A stretch of 6,304 nucleotides of DNA from SLQH01 sp964612995. GTDB lineage: Bacteria; Planctomycetota; UBA11346. Below the pieces are notes generated by a model. That model saw only the letters and a list, made by a program, of their open reading frames with translations, searched no databases and was not told the origin of the DNA. Positions 1 through 5,818 of the stretch are shown here, one piece after another (position 1 is the stretch's first letter; the number at the start of each line of letters is the position of its first letter). A program made the position numbers and the translations under genes. The stretch spans positions 1-6,304 of the forward strand of contig CAZTGE010000194.1 of the NCBI GenBank assembly GCA_964612995.1. Direction: 5' to 3'.

Positions 1-52
1 GTAGGTCCTCACGCAGTGAGGACCGTAGGGGCGAAGCCCCTGAGTAGTTACG
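1..52. repeat. REP-like double-hairpin repeat, copy 1
   Basis: The unit begins GTAG and has two perfect hairpins. The first has arms GGTCCTCAC (4-12) and GTGAGGACC (16-24) around a GCA loop. The second is GGGGC-GAA-GCCCC (28-40) and is again preceded by GTAG (25-28). The tail is TGAGTAGTTACG (41-52). An identical 52-bp copy lies at 291-342. A GTAG foot in front of a short palindrome is the known signature of REP elements processed by RAYT (Y1, REP-associated) transposases. Assignment to REP is inference from that signature. Confidence 0.75.
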
Positions 53-117
53 ATCGAACATTCTCATCCATCTCCGTGTCTCCGCGCCTCCGTGAGAGAC
101 CTCTTCGGTGATCGAAC
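52..117. repeat. 50-bp insert flanked by 8-bp direct repeats
   Basis: GATCGAAC occurs at 52-59 and again at 110-117, bracketing a 50-bp segment rich in the CTCCGTG motif (CTCCGTGTCTCCGCGCCTC inside it). If the segment and one 8-mer are removed, the flanks join as TGAGTAGTTACG-ATCGAA-CGTAACTACTCA, a 12-bp-stem hairpin. The segment therefore looks like an insertion into a hairpin loop that made an 8-bp target duplication. The same kind of tract (CACGGAG runs on the other strand) is a common intergenic sequence in many environmental genomes, as I recall it. Confidence 0.55.
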
Positions 118-152
118 GTAACTACTCAGGCCCAACGGGCATGAGTGGTTAC
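118..152. repeat. Hairpin GTAACTACTCA / TGAGTGGTTAC
   Basis: The arms at 118-128 and 142-152 are complementary except for one G-T wobble. They enclose a second small hairpin, GCCC-AAC-GGGC. The arms are the same 11-mer that ends the 52-bp repeats, so this is a diverged or inverted member of the same family. Confidence 0.6.
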
Positions 153-290
153 CTCGCCCTTTTTCGGGGCCCCATCGTGCGCGATGGGGTCTGGCGCCGA
201 GTGGTGGTGGGCGGATATAATCGGCGCAGCCGATCCGCCCACGCCTGAATCTGCCTGCTGATTCAGGCGAACCACGACAAAGCCAGAGGG
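153..290. repeat. Cluster of three perfect hairpins, non-coding
   Basis: No credible gene is present. The stretch holds CCCCATCG-TGCG-CGATGGGG (170-189), TGGGCGGAT paired with ATCCGCCCA (208-241) enclosing CGGC-GCA-GCCG, and CGCCTGAATC paired with GATTCAGGCG (242-251 with 260-269). None is followed by a T-run, so they are not typical intrinsic terminators. With the flanking copies they form a continuous hairpin array like clustered REP/BIME elements. Confidence 0.6.
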
Positions 291-342
291 GTAGGTCCTC
301 ACGCAGTGAGGACCGTAGGGGCGAAGCCCCTGAGTAGTTACG
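291..342. repeat. REP-like double-hairpin repeat, copy 2
   Basis: This is identical over all 52 bp to positions 1-52 and has the same orientation. Its last base lies only 7 nt before the ATG of the sulfatase at 350. The repeat therefore occupies the place where a promoter and Shine-Dalgarno would be expected. It also supplies the in-frame upstream stop TAG at 335-337. Confidence 0.8.
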
Positions 343-349
343 CCGGATC

Positions 350-1877
350 ATGTGCACCAAACCGCCGAACATCATTCTCGTCATGTGCGACGATCTCGGT
401 TACGGCGACGCCGGTTTCAACGGCAATGGCGTGATCCGGACGCCGCATCTCGATCGCCTCTGCGCCGCGGGCACGCGGCTGACCCGCTTCCAAGCCGGCG
501 GCCCGGTCTGCTCGCCGACCCGCGGCACCTGCCTGACCGGGCGGCACTACCTCCGCTACGGCATCGACCATGTCGGCCAGGGCCATCTGCCCGAGCAGGA
601 GGAGACCCTGGCCCCGCGACTCGGCTCGATCGGCTATCGCACCGGCCACTTCGGCAAATGGCACCCGGGCACCTTCGAGCACACCCGGGTACCCTACGGC
701 CAGCATCACATCGATCATTTGCCGCCGCAGCTGGACGACCGGGTCGTCGATCGCTTTTCGCCGCCCTGGGCGCGCGGCTATCAGCGTGGCGTCGCGACCG
801 AGAACACCGTGCCGCTCTGGGATCCGAGCCGCGGCTTCGACAGCCACAGTTTCGCCAGGACCGACGAGCCCTATCCGACACCGTATTACATCGACGGCCT
901 GCCCGTGCGCGAACCCGTGCTCGGCTGCGACTCCGCCTTCATCATGGATCACGCCCTCGATTTCATCAGCGACGCGGCCGGTGCCGGCGAGGCGTTCTTC
1001 ACCACCATCTGGTTCCACGCACCGCATACGCCGGTGGAGGCCGGGCCGGCCTACCTGCGGCTCTATCGCGACTTCGCCGACGAACTGGCGCACTACTTCG
1101 GCTGCATCACGGCGATGGACGCGCAGATGGGGCGCCTGGCGGCGGCACTGCAGTCGTTGGCCATCGACCAGGACACGCTGATCTGGTTCTGTTCCGACAA
1201 AGGGGATGGAAGGCGGCACCGGCAAGGCGCCGCATCGCCGCAGTCGCGGCAGCACCGGCGGCCTGCGCGGGCGCAAACGCAGCCTCTACAACGGTGGCAT
1301 CACCGTGCCGGCTTTCGTCCACTGGCCCGGTGTCGTTCCGGCCGGCAAGCAGTGTGCCGTGCCCGGCAGCACCCTCGACCAGTTGCCGACGGTCTACTAC
1401 TACCTCGGCCTCGACCTGCCTGATCGGCCGATCGACGGCATCTCCTTGGCACCGGTGCTCGCCGGAGAACAGCGTCGCCGCGGCGGCCGTATCCCCTTCC
1501 GCTACCTCAACCATCGGGAAACCATGTTCGGTAGTCCGACCATCGCCCTGATCGGCGACGAGGAGAAATTCGCCATCAACCTGGCGGAGGAGGATCCCGA
1601 CGAAGAACTGTTCGATCCAATCGCCGATCCCTGGGAGCACCACGACCTGCATGCCGGGCAGCCGGAGCGCTGCGCCCGTCTGCGGGCCGAACTGGCCGGC
1701 TTCTCGACTCCTGCCGCCGCAGCCACGCTGGGATCGGAGGGATGGACATGCACCTCATTGTTCAGGTGCGGAGGGATGGACATCCACCTCCTTGTTCAGG
1801 AGCGCGAGCCGCGACCCTTCCGACGCTACGAACGCCACAACGAGCCTGCAGAGGGGCTATCGATGCAGTCTGGTTGA
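350..1877 (+). pseudogene. Type I sulfatase, frameshifted
   Basis: This is a sulfatase of the alkaline-phosphatase superfamily (sulfate ester hydrolysis), with no signal peptide. Visible motifs are PPNIILVMCDDLGYGD (metal ligands D14, D15), CSPTRGTCLTG with the formylglycine precursor C54 and R58, GKWHPG (K103, H105) and HAPHTPV (H226). The frame then breaks. C-S-D283-K284-G is followed by an extra base in GGGG at 1202-1205, and the sequence resumes in the next frame as M-E-G-G-T and runs through GGLRGRKRSLYNGG, VPAFVHWPG and a normal sulfatase C-terminus ending WEHHDLH. Without correction the product stops at 1423 (357 residues). Corrected, it is 508 residues. The Asn that normally follows the Asp as a metal ligand is Lys here, whichever base of the run is removed, so a second lesion exists beyond any sequencing error. 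From about 1741 the codons are those of a dispersed repeat, so the true C-terminus has been replaced. The ATG at 350 has no good Shine-Dalgarno and abuts a repeat. Formylglycine activation would need an FGE gene elsewhere. Confidence 0.85.
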
Positions 1878-1893
1878 TATCGAGAGTACTTGA
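1743..1893. repeat. Dispersed repeat, copy A
   Basis: A leader TGGACATGCAC occurs at 1743 and recurs, slightly altered, at 1777. After it come a short T/C-rich tract, CAGGAGCGCG, and a body running through GAGCCTGCAG to a terminal TGA-like end at 1893. Positions 1777-1893 align with 4153-4267 along their whole length, at roughly three-quarters identity by eye and in the same orientation. The copy overlaps the 3' end of the broken sulfatase and encodes its last 45 or so residues. Confidence 0.8.
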
Positions 1894-2049
1894 TCACACG
1901 GATTGGGTGCCTGTCCTCTGCTCTTGTCCACTGCTCTCAGCGCCGATCCGGACAATCCGCCTTGCCCGCCTCCAGCGAGGGGGGACCATGGACCATCGCT
2001 GGCCGCAGCGGGCCGGGGAGCTGCTCCAGCCCGTCCTTCCTCGTCCTCC

Positions 2050-2053
2050 GGAG
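2050..2053 (+). promoter_or_regulatory. Ribosome binding site for sulfatase 2
   Basis: GGAG lies five bases before the ATG at 2059. It supports that start over an upstream in-frame TTG at 1903, whose extra 52 residues are Pro/Ser-rich and would bury the signal peptide. Confidence 0.6.
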
Positions 2054-2058
2054 CCACC

Positions 2059-3960
2059 ATGGTCCCCACAAGTCCTCCTGCTGGCCAGCGATCGATCCTG
2101 CCGCTGACCGTCGTCTTCATCCTGGTCCTGGCGGCAGCCAGCCAGCGGCTCGCGGCCCAGGACTGGTCTCCCCGGCAGCGTCCCAACGTCCTGTGGATCG
2201 TGTCCGAGGACAACAGCGCTTCCTGGCTCGGCTGCTACGGCAACCGGCAGGCTACCACCCCCAACCTCGATCGTCTGGCGACGGAAGGCTTCCGCTACAC
2301 GCGCCTGTTCGCCAATGCCCCGGTCTGCGCCCCGCAGCGCAGCAGTTGGATCCTGGGCATGCCTGCGCTCACCGCCGGCACCCATCCGATGCGCAGCGAC
2401 AACAGGATCCCCGATTCCCTGCGCTATTATTCCGAGCATCTGCAAGAGGCCGGCTACTGGACCCACAACTCCCGCAAGACCGATTACAATATCGGCGGTC
2501 GCAGCGAGCGCAGCGGCTGGAACAGCAGCGGCGACCGGTCGACGCCTTGGCGAAAGGCGCCGGAGGACCGCCCCTTCTTCTGCATCGTCAACATCGACAC
2601 CTGCCACGAGCGCTTCGCGTTCGAGGGACTCGACGACACCGAGCACGATCCCGCCGCCGTGCAGGCCGCCGCCTATCATCCCGACCTGGAGGTGACCCGG
2701 GCCAACTACGCGCGCTACCACGATCGCATCAGCCGGATGGATGCCGAAGTGGGCCGCATCCTCGAGGCCCTAGCCGAGGACGGTCTGGCCGAGACCACCA
2801 TCGTCGCCTACTGTTCCGATCACGGCGGAGTGATGCCGCGCAGCAAACGCTTCCTCTTCAGCGCCGGGCTGCACATGCCGCTGATCATGCGCATCCCGCA
2901 GCGGCACCGCAGCTGGTGGCCAGCGGTGGCGCCCGGGCAGACCGTGGACGATCTGGTCAGCGCCCACGATCTGACCAGCACCTGGCTGGCCTTGGCCGGG
3001 GTCGAGCGGCCCGCGACGATGAGCGGCCGCGCCCTCCTCGGTCCGAACCGCGGCGAACCACGCCGCTGGCACGTCGCCTTCCGCGAACGCATGGACGAGG
3101 TCTACGACAACGCCCGCGCCGTCACCGATGGCCACTTCCTCTACGTCCGTAGCTATCTGCCCTGGGCGCCGTGGGGCCAGCACCTCGATTACCTGTGGCG
3201 CCTGCCGCTGACACAAGCCTGGGAGGAGCATCACCGTGCCGGACGCACCGATGCGATCACCGGCCGCTTCTTCCGACCGCGCGCCCGCAGCGAAGAATTG
3301 TATGATCTGGCCAGGGATCCCGACTGCGTCCACAATCTGATCGACGAGCCCGCCCAGCAGGAGCGCCTGGACACCATGCGCCAGGTCCTGCGTGAATGGC
3401 AGATCGCCCATCATGATCCAGCGCTGCTGCCGGAAGTCGAATGGCAGCGCCTGCTGGCCGAGCACGGTGGCACGATCTACGAACTCGCCCGGGATCCCGG
3501 CCTCCATCCGGTGGCCGACCTGCTCGACGCCGCCGACCGCGCCATGGCCAGGGACCCGGCCAACGCCGAGCAGATGCGCGCCGACCTCGTCTCCTCGCAG
3601 CCTGGCTTGCGCTGGTGGGCCGTGATCGGCCTGCTGCTGCTCGACGACGCGCAGGCGCAAGCGTTGTTGCTCGAAGCCCTTGAGGACGAGGCCCACGCGG
3701 TGCGCATCATGGCCGCCTGGGCTCTGCTGCGCCAGAACGCCCATCGCGACGCCGCCATCGCCTGCTGGCGCGAGCTTCTGAACGGCGACAGCTACGCCAG
3801 CCTGCTGCTGTACAACTGCCTGCGCTGGGCCGGTCCCGAAGCCGCCGACCTGGTGCCCGACATCCGCCGAGCCATCGAGAAGGATCCGGGCGGATACGAA
3901 AGCCGGATCGCCACGGACCTGCTCGCGGGCCCGAGGGCCCGCGAACCGGCCGGACGATAG
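2059..3960 (+). CDS. Secreted sulfatase with HEAT-like C-terminal extension
   Basis: This is an intact 633-residue sulfatase, presumably a hydrolase of sulfate esters or sulfamates acting in the periplasm or outside the cell. Residues 1-33 form a signal peptide: an Arg at 11, a hydrophobic core at about 13-27, and possible cleavage after AAA27 or LAA33. The catalytic domain starts at PNVLWIVSEDNS with metal ligands E50 and D51. It has the formylglycine motif C90-A-P-Q-R94-S-S-W-I-L-G, the active-site stretch RKTDYN (K140, D142), H183 in DTCHERF, and the second metal and substrate motif SD254-H255-GG with K263 in MPRSKRFLF. ED and DH in place of the usual DD and DN are typical of a heparan-N-sulfatase-like subgroup, as I recall it, so this is probably not a defect. 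LYDLARDP (about 415) marks the end of the canonical fold. Residues from about 483 to 628 are Ala/Leu-rich helical repeats resembling HEAT repeats, probably a protein- or substrate-docking module. The start is set by GGAG and the signal peptide. The gene lies between two copies of a dispersed repeat and downstream of a broken second sulfatase. The substrate is unknown. Confidence 0.9.
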   Translation: MVPTSPPAGQRSILPLTVVFILVLAAASQRLAAQDWSPRQRPNVLWIVSEDNSASWLGCYGNRQATTPNLDRLATEGFRYTRLFANAPVCAPQRSSWILGMPALTAGTHPMRSDNRIPDSLRYYSEHLQEAGYWTHNSRKTDYNIGGRSERSGWNSSGDRSTPWRKAPEDRPFFCIVNIDTCHERFAFEGLDDTEHDPAAVQAAAYHPDLEVTRANYARYHDRISRMDAEVGRILEALAEDGLAETTIVAYCSDHGGVMPRSKRFLFSAGLHMPLIMRIPQRHRSWWPAVAPGQTVDDLVSAHDLTSTWLALAGVERPATMSGRALLGPNRGEPRRWHVAFRERMDEVYDNARAVTDGHFLYVRSYLPWAPWGQHLDYLWRLPLTQAWEEHHRAGRTDAITGRFFRPRARSEELYDLARDPDCVHNLIDEPAQQERLDTMRQVLREWQIAHHDPALLPEVEWQRLLAEHGGTIYELARDPGLHPVADLLDAADRAMARDPANAEQMRADLVSSQPGLRWWAVIGLLLLDDAQAQALLLEALEDEAHAVRIMAAWALLRQNAHRDAAIACWRELLNGDSYASLLLYNCLRWAGPEAADLVPDIRRAIEKDPGGYESRIATDLLAGPRAREPAGR

Positions 3961-3974
3961 CGGCACGATCGTCC
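3923..3974 (+). terminator. Hairpin pair at the end of sulfatase 2, possible terminator
   Basis: TCGCGGGCCC-GA-GGGCCCGCGA (3923-3944) is a perfect inverted repeat inside the last codons. GGACGAT pairs with ATCGTCC (3952-3958 with 3968-3974) across the stop codon. No T-run follows either, so they may stall transcription or protect the message end rather than act as a classical intrinsic terminator. Another GC palindrome, GCGGGCCGGCCCGC, lies at 4016-4029. Confidence 0.35.
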
Positions 3975-4048
3975 ACCCGGTCTCCGGACCACGGCCGCGC
4001 GCTCTCTGCCGAAAGGCGGGCCGGCCCGCTATGATGAACCCTCGGTTT

Positions 4049-4152
4049 GCGGAACGGCAGTAACGCGGAACGGCAGTAACGGCAGTGGACATGCACCTTT
4101 TTTCCCAGGAGCGGAAGTAACGGCAGAACGGCAGAACGACACAGAACGGCAG
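4049..4152. repeat. AACGGCAG octamer microrepeats
   Basis: AACGGCAG occurs at 4053, 4069, 4078, 4119, 4127 and 4145. The first two lie in a perfect 16-bp tandem (GCGGAACGGCAGTAAC at 4049-4064 and 4065-4080). The octamers immediately precede both TGGACATGCAC leaders (4086 and 4153) of the dispersed repeat. The pattern suggests slippage or serial insertion next to that element. Copy A has no octamers beside it. Confidence 0.75.
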
Positions 4153-4267
4153 TGGACATGCACTTTTTTCCCAGGAGCGCGTGCCGCGCCCCTCCCGGCG
4201 CTGCGAATATCACAATGAGCCTGCAGGGGGGATATCGGAGTGTCTGATTGACATCGAAAGTGCCTGA
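4086..4267. repeat. Dispersed repeat, copy B
   Basis: Leader TGGACATGCAC plus a T-run and CCCAGGAGCG occurs twice, at 4086 and 4153. The second is followed by a body with GAGCCTGCAG and an end at about 4267 that aligns with copy A (1777-1893). Both copies therefore carry a doubled leader, with different spacing (34 bp in A, 67 bp in B). No protein of its own is evident. It is probably a non-autonomous element. Confidence 0.8.
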
Positions 4268-4361
4268 GGGCCAAGAAATGACGCTACTGGCTTCGGCCAG
4301 GACATACCGCAGCCAGCCGACCGCGAGAGGTCGCTGCATCAGCCGTGCTATGGTTGGCCCA

Positions 4362-4830
4362 TCAACCCGTTTCAGGCTGTCGATGGAGGCCGGCGACGAT
4401 GTCCGCCACCCAGCGGACTCCGCGGCGTGCGGCTTCGGCCGCGCGCCGTCATGCTGCCGATGGCGGCGCCGAAGAGGAAGCCGGAGCTGCGCATCTCCTG
4501 CAGCCAGGCGTCGGCATCCAACTGGAGTCGTTCGAGGATGGAACGTAGTTCGGGCGGGATGCGGCCGGTCTGGTCGACCAGTTCCAGATAGTCGTCCAGC
4601 TCCAGGCAGGCCCGCCGTTCGTCGAGGGTGCAGGCTGGGATCGGAGCGATCCACAGGCCCGCTTCGGGACCCTGTTGATGGCGTTGGTCCGCCAGCCGCC
4701 GGAGGTGGAGCGCGACCGATCCTCCCTGTGCCGCCTGTTCCAGGAGCACGGCTGCTTTGCGATGCTCCTGACGGGCGAGGCAGCGCTCCTGGTTGCCGGT
4801 GTAGGCGCTGTCCTCCGGCCGATCGGCCAT
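4362..4830 (-). pseudogene. C-terminal relic of RAYT-like (Y1, REP-associated) transposase
   Basis: Read right to left, the fragment begins with MADRPEDSAYTGNQERCLAR, which resembles the PEDS/YTSIQ-R segment that follows the catalytic domain in large RAYT-type transposases. It continues with LELDDYLELVDQTGR, IPPELRSILERLQLDADAWL and FLFGAAIGS. The usual DxKRGA-type residues between VDQTGR and IPPEL are missing, which suggests an in-frame deletion. Near 4436-4446 the frame changes, and AEAARRGVRWVADIVAGL continues to a stop at 4362-4364. The N-terminal HUH/Tyr catalytic domain is absent; its place is taken by the palindrome at 4840-4899. The gene is dead. The family call rests on remembered motif patterns (DYLELVD-TGR, IP-ILERL, W-AD), not on a search. 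Confidence 0.6.
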
Positions 4831-4839
4831 GCCGGCGCG

Positions 4840-4899
4840 TATTCCATTCCCCTGGAAAAGTGCGCATGACCATGCGCACTTTTCCAGGGGAATGGAATA
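4840..4899. repeat. 60-bp near-perfect palindrome
   Basis: The arms at 4840-4868 and 4871-4899 (29 nt each) are exact reverse complements around the central bases AC. Read outward, each arm is CATGCGCACTTTTCCAGGGG and then AATGGAATA. The start resembles the leader of the dispersed repeats (CATGCACTTTTTTCCCAGGA), so it may be two leader-like units joined head to head. It sits exactly between the transposase relic and the intron-like fragment. Confidence 0.95.
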
Positions 4900-5225
4900 T
4901 AGACATGCTTCGGGTCTTGGACTCCGGAGGGCCGGTGACGCACTCGCGATAACGCGCGTCCTCGTGCTGCCTTCCCCCTGTAAGCACAAGGTCGGCACCC
5001 TCGACGTTGATTTCGGAACTCAATATCGAGCCTGCCTACACCCCTGTCAACGCTTGCCACAGATGGTTGCCCACCTGCAGCCATGACTCGGGGGCACGGC
5101 TGATCGCTATTCTTTACCGTGTAACGGACTTTCACCGTCGACTCCTTGCCAGATTTGCCCTGGCGCTTCGCTTACTCCTTCCCGGATTCGTCCCGGCGCG
5201 CCTCCGCGTCCTGGGTTTTGCGCAC
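4900..5225 (-). mobile_element. Probable 5' fragment of a group II intron (domain I)
   Basis: On the minus strand the segment starts GTGCGCAAAACCCAGG at 5225, matching the GUGYG 5' end of group II introns, five bases after the stop codon of the neighbouring gene. It continues with many small stems: CCGG-GACGAAT-CCGG, GCCAG-GGCAAAT-CTGGC and ACGG-TGAAAGT-CCGT followed by TACACGGT. There is also CAGGTGG-GCAA-CCATCTG, a GNRA tetraloop hairpin after GAGTCATGG. The order fits domain I of bacterial group II introns as I recall them. No reverse transcriptase, domain V or 3' end is present, and the segment stops at the palindrome. Small reading frames through it are not credible genes. A covariance-model search is needed for certainty. 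Confidence 0.55.
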
Positions 5226-5230
5226 TGGTT

Positions 5231-5818
5231 TCACCGATCTTCTTTGCCATCCTGAGCACCTGATGCTGGGTCCTGTGACTGGGAGTCAACCTCTCCAGGT
5301 GACTCGCAGTCTGCAGAATCGGCGGCAGATGCAGCACTGGCAGTTGACGAGGCGGCATCGTCTTCCGGCATTCGCGTCAAATGGAAGCATCCGTCCTCGT
5401 ACAGAACCGCCTTGATGCGCACTACCCCGCTCGTGGATCCGTTGCCGCTTCCATATCTATTCATTCTCACAACTGCCTCGGCGCCATCTACGGAAAGCAC
5501 ATGGTAAGTGATCACATCTCGCGTGCCAAACCGCGATACATCTAGCTGTACTCGCTTCGCCCACTTTCTCGGCAAGCCTAGGGCCTCTACCAATGACTCA
5601 CGCATATCAACAAAGGTCACCTCTCCACCCCATTGCTTCGATTCCCGAACAGCGCGGTCGTCTACCGTGACGATGTACGGCTCAGGATCCGCAATCGGAC
5701 CGATCAAGAGCCAGACCGAAGCCGGGGACAACTTCATCACCCAATCGTCTGGTAGAGCCACCCCTGCGCCCCATGCCTGGGCCAAAGCGAAGACGAAAAC
5801 GAAGATGGCGCGGATCAT
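5231..5818 (-). CDS. Exported protein of unknown family, coupled to lysozyme
   Basis: This is a 195-residue protein that I do not recognise. Residues 1-21 look like a signal peptide (MIR, then a hydrophobic core at 5-15, with possible cleavage after AQA15 or GVA21), so it probably acts in the periplasm. The body (22-150) is a compact alpha/beta-looking domain with motifs such as LIGPIADPEPYIVTVDD, RKWAKRVQLDVSRFG and YHVLSVDG. It has a single Cys (144) before the tail. Residues 153-195 are a low-complexity Ala/Ser/Asp/Glu tail with one more Cys. Its ATG overlaps the stop of the upstream lysozyme gene (ATGA) and a strong GGAGGT precedes it, so the two are co-translated. Candidate roles are an immunity protein against the muramidase or a lysis accessory. 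It does not look like Rz/Rz1 spanins, lacking the long coiled coil. Lower GC than the sulfatases suggests separate ancestry. Confidence 0.8.
   Translation of the reverse strand: MIRAIFVFVFALAQAWGAGVALPDDWVMKLSPASVWLLIGPIADPEPYIVTVDDRAVRESKQWGGEVTFVDMRESLVEALGLPRKWAKRVQLDVSRFGTRDVITYHVLSVDGAEAVVRMNRYGSGNGSTSGVVRIKAVLYEDGCFHLTRMPEDDAASSTASAASAADSADCESPGEVDSQSQDPASGAQDGKEDR

Noticed and set aside
1..342. CRISPR array
   Set aside because: There are only two identical copies, 290 bp apart, with hairpins between them and no regular spacers.
338..1276. Long open frame on the minus strand across the first sulfatase
   Set aside because: It is antisense to unmistakable sulfatase motifs, has no family resemblance and ends inside the repeat.
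1924..1955. TTGTCC...GGACAA inverted repeat as an operator
   Set aside because: A six-base match with a 20-nt gap in GC-rich DNA can occur by chance, and no promoter boxes are evident.
1903..2058. TTG start adding 52 residues to the secreted sulfatase
   Set aside because: The extension is Pro/Ser-rich with no Shine-Dalgarno; GGAG and the signal peptide point to the ATG at 2059.
2770..4092. Long open frame on the minus strand across the second sulfatase
   Set aside because: It is antisense to a gene with clear sulfatase motifs and has no recognisable domain; it is a by-product of high GC.
4248..4952. Plus-strand open frame through the transposase relic and palindrome
   Set aside because: It starts inside a repeat and crosses the palindrome; the minus strand carries the family-like motifs.
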